This document shows, piece by piece, positions 8,439 through 17,133 of a DNA stretch of 64,000 nucleotides (the first letter of the stretch is position 1; every line of letters begins with the position of its first letter). Position numbers and translations under genes: made by a program. The stretch lies in assembly GCF_028368855.1 (NCBI RefSeq), contig NZ_JAQNCY010000001.1, positions 558,001 through 622,000 on the forward strand, given 5' to 3'. The notes under the pieces were generated by a model. It was not told the DNA's origin. It made no database searches and saw only the letters and a list, made by a program, of their open reading frames with translations. This DNA is from Leisingera sp. SS27. GTDB taxonomy: Bacteria; Pseudomonadota; Alphaproteobacteria; Rhodobacterales; Rhodobacteraceae.

Positions 8439-8464
8439 ATAGGAAAACAGGCTGCGTGGATACG

Positions 8465-8494
8465 AAAAAGGCTGCAACCCGCAGGCTGCAGCCT
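8465..8494 (-). terminator. Intrinsic terminator of ndk
   Basis: Read on the minus strand, AGGCTGC and GCAGCCT form a stem followed by TTTTT, starting 25 bp after the ndk stop codon. Confidence 0.8.
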
Positions 8495-8518
8495 CTCTTA
8501 ACCAGTTAAGCCTATTGC

Positions 8519-8941
8519 TTAGCCGACCAGCTCGAGGCCGGAGAAGAAGTAAGCGATTTCCACTGCAGCGGTTTCCGGTGCGTCGGAACCGTGCACGGAG
8601 TTTTCGCCAACCGATTCAGCGAATTCAGCGCGGATGGTGCCGGCCGCGGCGTCTGCCGGATTGGTGGCGCCCATGACTTCGCGGTTCTTGGCGATGGCGT
8701 TTTCGCCTTCCAGAACCTGTGCAACGATCGGCGCGGAGGCCATGAATTCGCACAGCTCGTCGTAGAACGGACGCTCGGCGTGCACCTTGTAGAACTCACC
8801 CGCTTGCGCTTTGGTCAGGTGAATGCGCTTCTGTGCCACGATGCGCAGGCCGGCTTCTTCAAACTTGGCGTTGATTGCGCCGGTCAGGTTGCGGCGGGTT
8901 GCATCGGGCTTGATGATCGAGAAAGTGCGTTCCAGTGCCAT
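8519..8941 (-). CDS. ndk: Nucleoside diphosphate kinase
   Basis: 140 residues, the usual length. It transfers the terminal phosphate between nucleoside tri- and diphosphates through a phosphohistidine. The N-terminal [11 protein letters not shown] and the active-site [10 protein letters not shown], with His117, are intact, as are the Lys11 and Arg residues that bind phosphate. It is a single gene with its own terminator. Confidence 0.97.
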   Translation of the reverse strand: MALERTFSIIKPDATRRNLTGAINAKFEEAGLRIVAQKRIHLTKAQAGEFYKVHAERPFYDELCEFMASAPIVAQVLEGENAIAKNREVMGATNPADAAAGTIRAEFAESVGENSVHGSDAPETAAVEIAYFFSGLELVG

Positions 8942-9139
8942 GGGGCAGACTCCTGTGCTGAAAAGCCGGACGTCATGCCCGGCCCGTTACGAATTGCCGC
9001 CCCGATAGCATGGCTCTGTGACAGGATAAAGAGGGGATTGCGCAGCTTTGACGCAGCTGCCGTTTCGGGGTTGCACTTATCTGATTTTTTCTGTCAGGTA
9101 CTGCAGCGCGAACAGGGTTGAAACTTGAAACAAGGTTGA

Positions 9140-9418
9140 ATGATGAAACCTGCATTTGCTCTGATCGCCTCCCTTGCAGCAGCCCCGGCGGTTGCCGCTG
9201 AAACTGCCATACCCATGACCTACGGTATATTCGAAACAGCCATCGCCCATACAGATCTGGAAAGCTGCCCGGCGCAGCTTGCCAAACCGGGCACCTTCTG
9301 CCGCGCGACCCTGCGCCATGACGAGATCCACGTCTTTGCCTTCAGCCGCGAAGACGGCAACCCGCTGGTCGGCTTTGCCTCCTATGCCTTCGACGATCTC
9401 GCACAGCATCTGAATTAA
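9140..9418 (+). CDS. Small secreted protein of unknown function
   Basis: 92 residues with a signal peptide at 1-20 (FALIASLAAAPAVAAE). The mature part holds two Cys (LESCPAQL and GTFCRAT) that could form a disulfide, and it ends in a hydrophobic-acidic stretch. I recognise no domain. It starts with a double ATG. Confidence 0.6.
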   Translation: MMKPAFALIASLAAAPAVAAETAIPMTYGIFETAIAHTDLESCPAQLAKPGTFCRATLRHDEIHVFAFSREDGNPLVGFASYAFDDLAQHLN

Positions 9419-9502
9419 CAGCTGCTCATGATGGGGCTGCCAGCCGCCGCCAGCTCCCCTCCCCCATTGACAACACCGCAGCACTGCCGCAGTGCTCGGC
9501 TC

Positions 9503-11350
9503 ATGTTACGTATCAGCGATATCTCCTATGCGGTCGAAGGCCGCCTCCTGTTCGATGGCGCCAGCGCCACGATCCCCACCGGGCACAAAGTCGGGCTGGT
9601 CGGCCGCAACGGCACCGGTAAAACCACGCTGTTCCGGCTGATCCGAAATGAGCTGTCGCTGGAATCCGGCAGCATTTCCCTGCCCAGCCGGGCACGGATC
9701 GGCGGTGTGGCGCAAGAAGCGCCCGCCTCGGATGTGTCGCTGATCGATACTGTTCTGGCAGCGGACGCCGAACGCGCCGAACTGATGGCAGAGGCAGAGA
9801 CCGCACAGGACCCGGGCCGGATTGCGGAAATCCAAACCCGCCTGGCCGACATTGACGCCTGGTCAGCCGAGGCCCGCGCCGCCTCTATCCTCAAAGGACT
9901 GGGGTTCGACTACGACGCCCAGCAGCGTCCCTGCTCCGATTTCTCAGGCGGCTGGAGGATGCGTGTCGCATTGGCATCAGTGCTGTTTTCCCAACCGGAT
10001 CTGCTGCTGCTTGACGAACCGACCAACTATCTCGACCTGGAAGGCGCGCTGTGGCTTGAGGCCTATCTGGTGAAGTACCCGCATACGGTGATCATCATCA
10101 GCCACGACCGCGAACTGCTGAACCGCTCGGTCAATGGCATTCTGCATCTCGAGGACCTGGGCCTGACCTTCTATTCCGGCAACTATGACCAGTTTGCCCG
10201 CCAGCGCGCCGCCAATCGGGCCAATCAGGCGGCCCTGGCCAAGAAACAGGACGCCCGCCGCGCCCACCTGCAGGCCTTTGTGGACCGGTTCAAGGCCAAG
10301 GCCAGCAAGGCAAAACAGGCGCAAAGCCGGGTGAAGATGCTGGAGAAGATGGAAACCATCCGTGCGCCCGAAGACGCCGCGCGTACCGTGTTCACCTTCC
10401 CCGAACCCGAAGAACTGTCGCCGCCGATCATCGCCACCGAGGGCACTTCTGTCGGCTATGACGGCACCACGATCCTCAGCCGTCTGGACCTGCGCATCGA
10501 TCAGGACGACCGCATCGCGCTGCTGGGTAAGAACGGCGAAGGCAAATCCACCCTGTCCAAAATGCTGTCGGGCCGCCTGGATGTGATGACGGGCCGGATG
10601 ACCCAGTCCAGCAAGCTGCGGATCGGTTTTTTTGCCCAGCATCAGGTGGATGAGCTGCACATCGACGAAACGCCACTGCAGCACCTGCAGCGCGAACGCC
10701 CCGACGAAGGCCAGGCGCGGCTGCGCGCCCGGCTGGCCGGATTTGGACTGGGCGCAGATCAGGCCGATACAGCCGTGGGCCGCCTCTCAGGCGGGCAGAA
10801 AGCGCGCCTTTCACTGCTGCTGGCCACCCTGCCCGCGCCGCATCTGCTGATCCTTGACGAGCCGACCAACCACCTGGACATCGAAAGCCGCGAGGCCTTG
10901 GTCGAGGCGCTGACGGCCTATTCCGGCGCGGTCATTCTGGTCAGCCACGACATGCACCTCCTCAGCCTGGTGGCGGACCGCCTGTGGCTGGTGTCCGGCG
11001 GCACGGTGAAACCCTTTGAGGGCGACTTGCCCGCCTACCGCGACCTGCTGCTGACACGCGACAAACCGGCGGGCAAACCCAAGGCAGAGAAGCCCAAGCG
11101 CCCCTCCCGGGACACCATCCTGGCCCTGCGTGCAGAGGTCCGCAAGGGTGAGGCCCGGCTCGAAAAAGTCAGCGAAATGCGGGACAAACTGGCCAAAAAG
11201 CTGGCGGACCCCACGCTCTACGAGGAAGGCCGCAAGGACGAGGCTGTGGTCTGGCAGCGCAAATATGCCGAAGTGATGGAAGCGCAGGACCGTGCCGAGG
11301 ATCTTTGGATGAAGGCGCTGGAAAAACTGGAACAGGCAGAAGCACAATGA
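9503..11350 (+). CDS. ABC-F family ATPase (YheS/EttA-like)
   Basis: About 615 residues with two ABC nucleotide-binding domains in one chain and no membrane segment, the ABC-F layout. Walker A motifs are GRNGTGKTT and GKNGEGKST, signature motifs are FSGGWRM and LSGGQKAR, and Walker B motifs are LLLLDEPTNYLD and LLILDEPTNHLD. A charged interdomain linker (about 235-300) and a Lys/Glu-rich C-terminal coiled coil follow. ABC-F proteins bind the ribosomal E site and act on stalled or initiating ribosomes. The ATG at 9503 begins the conserved LRISDISYAV strand; an in-frame ATG at 9428 would add a non-conserved Pro-rich leader. The stop overlaps marC by 4 bp. A second ABC-F gene (uup) lies at 52.7 kb. 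Confidence 0.92.
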   Translation: MLRISDISYAVEGRLLFDGASATIPTGHKVGLVGRNGTGKTTLFRLIRNELSLESGSISLPSRARIGGVAQEAPASDVSLIDTVLAADAERAELMAEAETAQDPGRIAEIQTRLADIDAWSAEARAASILKGLGFDYDAQQRPCSDFSGGWRMRVALASVLFSQPDLLLLDEPTNYLDLEGALWLEAYLVKYPHTVIIISHDRELLNRSVNGILHLEDLGLTFYSGNYDQFARQRAANRANQAALAKKQDARRAHLQAFVDRFKAKASKAKQAQSRVKMLEKMETIRAPEDAARTVFTFPEPEELSPPIIATEGTSVGYDGTTILSRLDLRIDQDDRIALLGKNGEGKSTLSKMLSGRLDVMTGRMTQSSKLRIGFFAQHQVDELHIDETPLQHLQRERPDEGQARLRARLAGFGLGADQADTAVGRLSGGQKARLSLLLATLPAPHLLILDEPTNHLDIESREALVEALTAYSGAVILVSHDMHLLSLVADRLWLVSGGTVKPFEGDLPAYRDLLLTRDKPAGKPKAEKPKRPSRDTILALRAEVRKGEARLEKVSEMRDKLAKKLADPTLYEEGRKDEAVVWQRKYAEVMEAQDRAEDLWMKALEKLEQAEAQ

Positions 11351-11967
11351 TCGACACGGCATTCCTGATCACATCCTTTGTGACATTGTTCGTGATCGTC
11401 GACCCGATCGGCCTGACACCGGTCTTCATCGCCCTGACGCAGGGCATGTCGTCTTCCCGCCGCCGCTCCATCGCGCTGCGGGCGACCATCACTGCAGCCG
11501 TGCTGCTGGCGATTTTTGCAGGTTTTGGCGAAGCAGTGCTGGGCTTCATCGGTATTTCGATGCCCGCGTTCCGGGTGGCCGGCGGTGTGCTGCTGTTCCT
11601 GACCGCACTGGACATGCTGTTCGAACGCCGCAACAAGCGCCGCGAGGACCGCAGCGAAGAAGATGACTTTGACGACCCATCCGTCTTTCCTCTGGCAATC
11701 CCGCTGATGGCGGGCCCCGGCTCCATCGCCACGGTGATCCTGCTGACAGGCCAGCAGCCCGGCTTTGCAGGCTTTGCCATGGTAATGGGCGTGGTGATTG
11801 CCGTGCTGGCGATCCTCTTGGTAATGTGCCTGTTTTCCGGCCTGTTCGAACGGATGCTGGGCAAGACTGGCATCACTGTAGTCACCCGGCTTCTGGGTAT
11901 GCTGCTGGCAGCTCTGTCGGTGCAGTTCGTGCTGGACGGCCTGCGCGACTTCGGTTTTGCAGGCTAG
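11347..11967 (+). CDS. MarC family integral membrane protein
   Basis: 206 residues with about six membrane helices, including FLITSFVTLFVIVDPIGLTP at the N-terminus, where the DPIG motif is characteristic, and FPLAIPLMAGPGSIATVILL in the middle. MarC proteins (UPF0056) were once linked to multiple antibiotic resistance, but that role was not upheld and the function is unknown. The gene starts inside the stop codon of the ABC-F gene (ATGA), which indicates translational coupling. Confidence 0.9.
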   Translation: MIDTAFLITSFVTLFVIVDPIGLTPVFIALTQGMSSSRRRSIALRATITAAVLLAIFAGFGEAVLGFIGISMPAFRVAGGVLLFLTALDMLFERRNKRREDRSEEDDFDDPSVFPLAIPLMAGPGSIATVILLTGQQPGFAGFAMVMGVVIAVLAILLVMCLFSGLFERMLGKTGITVVTRLLGMLLAALSVQFVLDGLRDFGFAG

Positions 11968-12011
11968 TATAACGTCCCGGCCCGCCTACATAATAAACAG
12001 GAGGTGAGCAC

Positions 12012-12593
12012 ATGGGCGAATATGAAATCGGGCGGTTTATCTATCTGATCATCCTGCTGGTCGCGGTCGGGTCATGGGTCTTTGTCCAGAACCGTCAAAG
12101 CCTCGGCAAGACGATGCAGATGTTTGCCGTCTGGGGCTTCATCTTTCTTGGCGTGATCGCTTCATACGGGCTGTGGGAAGACATCCGCCAAACTGTTCGC
12201 CCGCAGCAAAGTGTCGCCATCGACGCGGGCCGGGTCGAGGTGCCGCGCGCACCGGACGGCCACTATTATCTGACCTTGGACGTGAACGGCGTCCCGGTCG
12301 AATTCCTCGTCGACACCGGCGCCAGTCAGGTTGTGCTGAATGAACGTGACGCCCAAAGCGCAGGCATCGACACCGCCAGCCTTGCCTACCTCGGCCGCGC
12401 CAGCACCGCCAATGGCGAGGTGCGGACAGCCTCTGTCTGGGTGGATGAGATCTCGCTGGGCGGCATCTCGGACAAGAACCTGCGCGTGTGGGTCAATCAG
12501 GGAGAGCTGGAACAATCCCTGCTGGGGATGGGCTACTTGCAGCGCTGGTCCAGCATCGAAATCCGCAACGGCGCGTTGTTACTTACACGCTGA
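12012..12593 (+). CDS. Retropepsin-like aspartic protease, TIGR02281 family
   Basis: 193 residues. Two N-terminal hydrophobic segments (FIYLIILLVAVGSWVFV, then MFAVWGFIFLGVIASYGLW) anchor the protein. The periplasmic part carries the single catalytic motif FLVDTGASQVVL at about 98-108, as in dimeric retroviral-type proteases. AGGAGGTG precedes the ATG. The substrate is unknown. Related alphaproteobacterial membrane-bound proteases are thought to act in periplasmic protein processing. Confidence 0.82.
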   Translation: MGEYEIGRFIYLIILLVAVGSWVFVQNRQSLGKTMQMFAVWGFIFLGVIASYGLWEDIRQTVRPQQSVAIDAGRVEVPRAPDGHYYLTLDVNGVPVEFLVDTGASQVVLNERDAQSAGIDTASLAYLGRASTANGEVRTASVWVDEISLGGISDKNLRVWVNQGELEQSLLGMGYLQRWSSIEIRNGALLLTR

Positions 12594-12627
12594 CGGCCGC
12601 AAACGCGCAACTTCGGCCTGCAATGTA

Positions 12628-12641
12628 TTGAGGCGGATCAA
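12628..12641 (+). promoter_or_regulatory. FNR/FnrL-type box upstream of the globin gene
   Basis: TTGAG-N4-ATCAA matches the FnrL consensus TTGAT-N4-ATCAA at 9 of 10 positions and also fits the looser TTG-N8-CAA of NnrR/Dnr. A -10-like TTAGAT lies at 12663-12668. A start point about 7 bases later puts the box centre near -41, the class II activator position. Confidence 0.6.
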
Positions 12642-12708
12642 AGTTCTGCGCCCGCTTGCCCCTTAGATTGGAACTCAATCAACCCAACAAAGAGAGGAGC
12701 AAGCCGCC

Positions 12709-13125
12709 GTGACCGATGACGAACTGAAACAACTTCAGCAAAGCTACAGCAAGCTGAAAGAGGAAACCGGCAAGTCGCCCTCATATTTCTATGACTCGCT
12801 GTTCCGTCATGCGCCTGAATTGCGCCAGCTGTTCCGCGAGGATCTGGAAGGCCAGGGAATGAAGTTCATGACCACACTGGGCGTGATTGTTGCCAGACTG
12901 AATGATGAAAGCGCCGTGGCCCCGCAATTTCAACAGCTCGGCAAGACTCATGCGTCTCTTGGCGTCCTGACAGAACACTTCGCCCCGATGGAAGAAGCCC
13001 TGATCGACACCCTGCGCCACGCGCTCGGAAAGGAGATGACCCTGGAGCTGGAGGCGCTGTGGCGCACGGCCTTCAAGGAGATTTCCCTCAAGATGATCGA
13101 ACGCGGCGGCATTCAAGGCCACTGA
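12709..13125 (+). CDS. Single-domain globin (flavohaemoglobin-like haem domain)
   Basis: 138 residues spanning one globin fold with no reductase domain. The proximal haem ligand is probably His81 in KTHASLGV, which fits the GxxHxxxGV pattern of Vitreoscilla-type and flavohaemoglobin globins. Such proteins bind O2 or NO. It starts with GTG after an AGAGAGGAGC-type ribosome-binding region. An FNR-like box centred 74 bp upstream suggests induction under low oxygen or by NO. Confidence 0.82.
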   Translation: MTDDELKQLQQSYSKLKEETGKSPSYFYDSLFRHAPELRQLFREDLEGQGMKFMTTLGVIVARLNDESAVAPQFQQLGKTHASLGVLTEHFAPMEEALIDTLRHALGKEMTLELEALWRTAFKEISLKMIERGGIQGH

Positions 13126-13146
13126 AACGGTCTCTTGGCAGCAGCG

Positions 13147-13698
13147 TCAGCTGTTGCCGGGTTCAGCCGTAATGAATCCTTTGACGGGATAAACCCGGCC
13201 GAACGCGCCCGGATAGCTTTCCAGCCGGACCGCAGACCAATCGTTCTTTTCCGACACGTCAATCACCGCCATGCCGAGCGAGATCTTGTTGCGGTGCCAG
13301 TTGGCGTGGTTGACCCGGATCCTTCGCGCATCCTCGACTTTTGAAACCACAGCAACATGCCCCAGCGGGTTGGAGCGGGTGGCACTGAAGGCCATCACGG
13401 CACCCAGTTCCGGCTCTTTGCTGCGGCTGTACTGACCCGTGGCCTGCCCCCACCAGGTCTTGGCATTTCCGAAAATTTCGATCCCGCTGGCGTTGCGGGC
13501 AAAGGGCACACACCAGACACGGCGGCCTTTGGACTGCAAATACTGAACTTCCTGAACGGCATACTCCAGCCGCGCAGCCTCGGCCTCTGCCCGGCTGACG
13601 GATCCGTTCTGAACATCACCGCAATTGGCCAGGAAAAGCAGGCCGACGCCGGCAATAGGAAGCATCCGCAGCCGCTTGACCGCACGTACGAAATTCAT
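13147..13698 (-). CDS. CHAP-domain lipoprotein (putative cell-wall amidase/peptidase)
   Basis: 183 residues from the ATG at 13698, which is preceded by a G-rich ribosome-binding site. A signal peptide ends in the lipobox LLFLANC (Cys about 26), so the protein is lipid-anchored. The CHAP domain follows: the nucleophile Cys in GRRVWCVPFARN, the His in PLGHVAVVSKV, and the motif RVNHANWHRN. CHAP enzymes cleave peptidoglycan peptides. An in-frame extension to 13851 lacks the features of a signal peptide and is rejected. Confidence 0.82.
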   Translation of the reverse strand: MNFVRAVKRLRMLPIAGVGLLFLANCGDVQNGSVSRAEAEAARLEYAVQEVQYLQSKGRRVWCVPFARNASGIEIFGNAKTWWGQATGQYSRSKEPELGAVMAFSATRSNPLGHVAVVSKVEDARRIRVNHANWHRNKISLGMAVIDVSEKNDWSAVRLESYPGAFGRVYPVKGFITAEPGNS

Positions 13699-13863
13699 CT
13701 GTCCCCCCAGTGTCCTGGTCGTTTTCCCGGTTGACCGGGATTTGTGCTGGAAGGGATAAAGGCCAAGTGACGAAAAATCGAGTAATTGTTGCCCTTGTGA
13801 AACAAATCTAATGGGGCATCGGCAAATTTTTGCCAACACCAGGTGCCGCAACCGTAGATCCGC

Positions 13864-14322
13864 CTATTTTTCGGCCTTCTTTTCCCAGCGACCGCTTTCC
13901 TCGGACCAGTACTGGGCGGAACAGCCCTCATCCGTCAGGGCCTTCCACTGGGTGCGCGCATGCTGCACGGCCTCGGGATCGGTGCCGTCAAACAGGATAC
14001 AGACCCGGCTCATCGCCTGCACTTCTTCGGCACTGACAGCGGCGCCATCCACCGCCATCACGCACTCCGGATTGTTGGCCGCCTCAGGGCCCGCCGTCAG
14101 CAGGATGGGCTGCAGCGCGTCATGGGGGCCGCCCGCAAGGCCATGAGCCCGGAAACTCTCTTCCGGCCCCTGCCACAGGCGGTCATCCAGCCAGGCCATA
14201 CGCTCCGGATCGCGCCCGCGCACCGCAATGCGCCAGCCCGCCCCGCGCGCCTTGTCCAGAAGGACCGGCAGGGTCTCCTCCAGCGGCCTTTGCGTCAGAT
14301 GATAGAAATAGGCGGCTCCCAT
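13864..14322 (-). CDS. holC: DNA polymerase III subunit chi
   Basis: 152 residues with the HolC pattern: AAYFYHLTQRPLEETLP at the start, ARGAGWRIAVR, DDRLWQGPEESFRAHG, and a C-terminal VCILFDGTDPEAV. Chi links the clamp loader (through psi) to single-stranded DNA-binding protein. It begins 6 bp after the pepA stop, an arrangement usual in alphaproteobacteria. Confidence 0.9.
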   Translation of the reverse strand: MGAAYFYHLTQRPLEETLPVLLDKARGAGWRIAVRGRDPERMAWLDDRLWQGPEESFRAHGLAGGPHDALQPILLTAGPEAANNPECVMAVDGAAVSAEEVQAMSRVCILFDGTDPEAVQHARTQWKALTDEGCSAQYWSEESGRWEKKAEK

Positions 14323-14328
14323 AACGGC

Positions 14329-15804
14329 CTATTCCGCCTCGAACTTGTCCGCGACCAGCCGGTTCAGCGCCATCACGCCCCAGCCGGTGGCACCTTTGGG
14401 CGCATAGTCCGTGTCCTTGCTGACCGATGCCACGCCGGCGATATCCAGATGGATCCAGGGCACATCGTCCTTGATGAACCGCTGCAGAAACTGCGCCGCA
14501 GTAATGGAGCCCGCAGGGCGGCCGCCAACGTTCTTCATGTCGGCAATGCGGGACTTAAGCTGTTCATCATAGGCCTTGCCCAGCGGCATCCGCCAAGCGC
14601 CCTCGTCCTCAGACTTGGCAGCCTTCAGGAAGGCATTGCACAGGTCATCATCATTGGAGAAGACACCGGCGTTTTCATGCCCCAGCCCGATGATAATCGC
14701 GCCGGTGAGGGTTGCCAAATCGATCACACCTGCGGGCTTGAACCGCTCCTGCGCGTACCACAGGACATCACACAGCACCAAGCGCCCCTCGGCGTCGGTG
14801 TTGATGATTTCGACGGTGTCGCCCTTCATGGACTTCACCACATCGCCAGGACGGGTGGCGTTGCCAGAGGGCATGTTCTCCACCAAGCCAACCAAGCCAA
14901 CCACATTTGCCTTGGCCTTGCGCAGCGCCAGCGCGCGCATGGCGCCTGCCACGACACCGGCGCCGCCCATGTCCATGGTCATCTCTTCCATGCCTGCCGC
15001 GGGCTTCAGGGAAATACCGCCGGTATCAAACACCACGCCCTTGCCGACCAGCGCCAGCGGTGCTGCATCCTTGGCGCCGCCCTTCCACTGCATCACCGCC
15101 ACCTTGGAGGGGCTCTCGGACCCCTGCCCGACACTCAGCAGCGTGCGCATGCCTAGCTTTTCGAGATCCGTCTCTTCCAGGATCTCAACCTCCAGGCCAA
15201 TGCCCTTCATTTCTTCGATGCGGCGGGCGAATTCAGTGGTGGTGAGGACATTTGCAGGCTCATTGACCAGATCACGCGTCATATGTACGCCCTCGGCCAC
15301 CGCCAGCAGCGGCGCACAAGCGGCCTCAAGCTCAGCCGGTGACTTGGAGGCGACGACAACCTCTCCCTCCGGCTTGTTGCCTTTGGGAGACTTGTGGTTA
15401 TCAAAAGCATAGTCCCGAAGCGCCATACCCAAAGTCAGATCCGCAGCCTTGTTCATGCTGCCAGCCATAACGGTCAGCCGCTTGCCTGCAGCCCCCTTCA
15501 CCAGCTTGGCCCCCGCCTGCCGCGCCTCCACCGGAGACAGCTTGCGGGGCAGCACCAGAACATCCAGCGCCTCAACCTGCATGCCTGCTGGCCAGCCCAG
15601 GGAAATCACATCGCCTGCCTTCGCCTTCTTGAACCCTTCCGAGTCGATCAGCCGGGCAATTGCCCCCTTGGACATCCGGTTGGCGCTGCGCGCAGCTTGG
15701 TCCATGCTGCCGTCCGGCGTCACCATGACCGCGACCCGGCCAGTCATCTCTGCTATCGCCTTGGGGTCGTAGTCGACGAAACGGATCGGGGTAAGGCTGC
15801 TCAT
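14329..15804 (-). CDS. pepA: Leucyl aminopeptidase (M17 family)
   Basis: 491 residues. The M17 signature NTDAEGRLVLCD is present, with LVGKGVVFDTGGISLKPA holding the metal-binding Lys and Asp and MDMGGAGVVAGAMRAL following. It removes N-terminal residues from peptides using two metal ions in a hexamer. In some bacteria PepA is also a DNA-binding protein for recombination and regulation; that role cannot be judged here. It is divergent from the lpt operon, with 201 bp between the starts. Confidence 0.96.
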   Translation of the reverse strand: MSSLTPIRFVDYDPKAIAEMTGRVAVMVTPDGSMDQAARSANRMSKGAIARLIDSEGFKKAKAGDVISLGWPAGMQVEALDVLVLPRKLSPVEARQAGAKLVKGAAGKRLTVMAGSMNKAADLTLGMALRDYAFDNHKSPKGNKPEGEVVVASKSPAELEAACAPLLAVAEGVHMTRDLVNEPANVLTTTEFARRIEEMKGIGLEVEILEETDLEKLGMRTLLSVGQGSESPSKVAVMQWKGGAKDAAPLALVGKGVVFDTGGISLKPAAGMEEMTMDMGGAGVVAGAMRALALRKAKANVVGLVGLVENMPSGNATRPGDVVKSMKGDTVEIINTDAEGRLVLCDVLWYAQERFKPAGVIDLATLTGAIIIGLGHENAGVFSNDDDLCNAFLKAAKSEDEGAWRMPLGKAYDEQLKSRIADMKNVGGRPAGSITAAQFLQRFIKDDVPWIHLDIAGVASVSKDTDYAPKGATGWGVMALNRLVADKFEAE

Positions 15805-16005
15805 TCTTGCGCGCTCCTGCTGAAAATCTCTTGGTTCTTGGCACCAGAGGTATCCTGCAGAGCGGCAGTTGGAAAGACCCGGCGGCGCAGGCCGGCACCT
15901 GCGGTCAGCCGCCGATTGACGGGCGGGACGAGAATGCAGTTTTCCCCGCCAATCAAATCCACTAAGGTCCGCAAAAATAACAATGGCAAGATCTGGGGGG
16001 ATCGG

Positions 16006-17133
16006 GTGTCACGCTACGACAGATATGTGCTGTCACAGTATCTGCTCTTCTTCGGCTTCTTTGCCCTGATTCTGGTGGCCGTGTTCTGGGTCAACCGGGC
16101 CGTTGTCCTGTTTGACACGCTGATCGGCAACGGACAGTCCGCGCTCGTGTTTCTGGAATTCACCGCGCTCACCCTTCCGAACCTGATCCGCATGGTGCTG
16201 CCGATTGCCGCTTTCGGCGCTGCAGTCTGGGTGACCAACCGGCTGAACAGCGAAAGCGAGCTGACCGTCCTGCGCGCCACCGGAACCAGTCCCTGGCAAA
16301 TGGCCCGCCCGGCGCTGGTATTCGGCCTTATCACCGCACTGATGATGTCGGCGCTGACGCACTATCTGCTGCCTGCCTCGATCAATCAGCTGGAACTGCG
16401 GGAAAGCGAAGTATCGCGAAACATCACCGCCAAACTGCTGAGCGAAGGCGACTTTCTGCACCCTGCTGATGGTGTCACGTTCTATATCCGGCAGATTGAA
16501 CCGGACGGGACCCTTCAGGACGTTTTCCTTTCAGACCGCCGCGACCCGGAAGTCACAGTCACATATACCGGTAACCGCGCGTTTCTCGTGCGGGACGGCG
16601 AAAGCGCGCACCTGATCATGGTGGAAGGCATGGCGCAGCGGCTCGAGAACAAGTCGCAACGGCTTTCGACAACTTTCTTCACTGATTTTTCGTATGATAT
16701 CAGTTCTCTGGCCCGCCAAGCTGAGAACCCGGCCCGCAACATTCGCGCAATTCCCAGCTTGGAGCTGATGACCCGCACTGCGGCCGTCACTCAAAGCGAC
16801 GGTTACTCCGCCGGCGCCCAGGCCGAAGAGCTGCACCTGCGCTTTGCCCGCGCACTGGTCTGCATTGCGGTGACGCTGATTGGATTCTCCGCATTGATGC
16901 TGGGCACATTTTCGCGTTTTGGCGTCTGGCGGCAGGCGATGCTGGCTTTTGTTATCCTGATCTTTGTTGAAGGCCTGCGCGGCGTGGTGTCCGAACCCGT
17001 TCTTCAGAACCCCGATCTATGGCCGCTGATCTACTTGCCCACCCTGCTGGGCTTGGCGGTGGCACTGGTCTTTCTGATCCTCTCCGCCCGCCCCAAACGG
17101 ATTCGGGCACTGGCACCGGAGACCCCGGCATGA
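16006..17133 (+). CDS. lptF: LPS export ABC transporter permease LptF
   Basis: 375 residues of the YjgP/YjgQ family. Three helices precede and three follow a periplasmic beta-jellyroll region (about 130-265), and the N-terminal coupling stretch SRYDRYVLSQYLLFFGFF is typical. With LptG and the ATPase LptB it extracts LPS from the inner membrane. The GTG at 16006 follows a GGGGGG site by five bases. The frame remains open upstream, but that part runs antisense to pepA and is not family-like. The stop overlaps lptG (ATGA). Confidence 0.94.
   Translation: MSRYDRYVLSQYLLFFGFFALILVAVFWVNRAVVLFDTLIGNGQSALVFLEFTALTLPNLIRMVLPIAAFGAAVWVTNRLNSESELTVLRATGTSPWQMARPALVFGLITALMMSALTHYLLPASINQLELRESEVSRNITAKLLSEGDFLHPADGVTFYIRQIEPDGTLQDVFLSDRRDPEVTVTYTGNRAFLVRDGESAHLIMVEGMAQRLENKSQRLSTTFFTDFSYDISSLARQAENPARNIRAIPSLELMTRTAAVTQSDGYSAGAQAEELHLRFARALVCIAVTLIGFSALMLGTFSRFGVWRQAMLAFVILIFVEGLRGVVSEPVLQNPDLWPLIYLPTLLGLAVALVFLILSARPKRIRALAPETPA

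Noticed and set aside
15394-16005. A 200-codon N-terminal extension of lptF
   Set aside because: It is antisense to pepA and unlike any LptF. The GTG at 16006 has a ribosome-binding site and starts the conserved helix.
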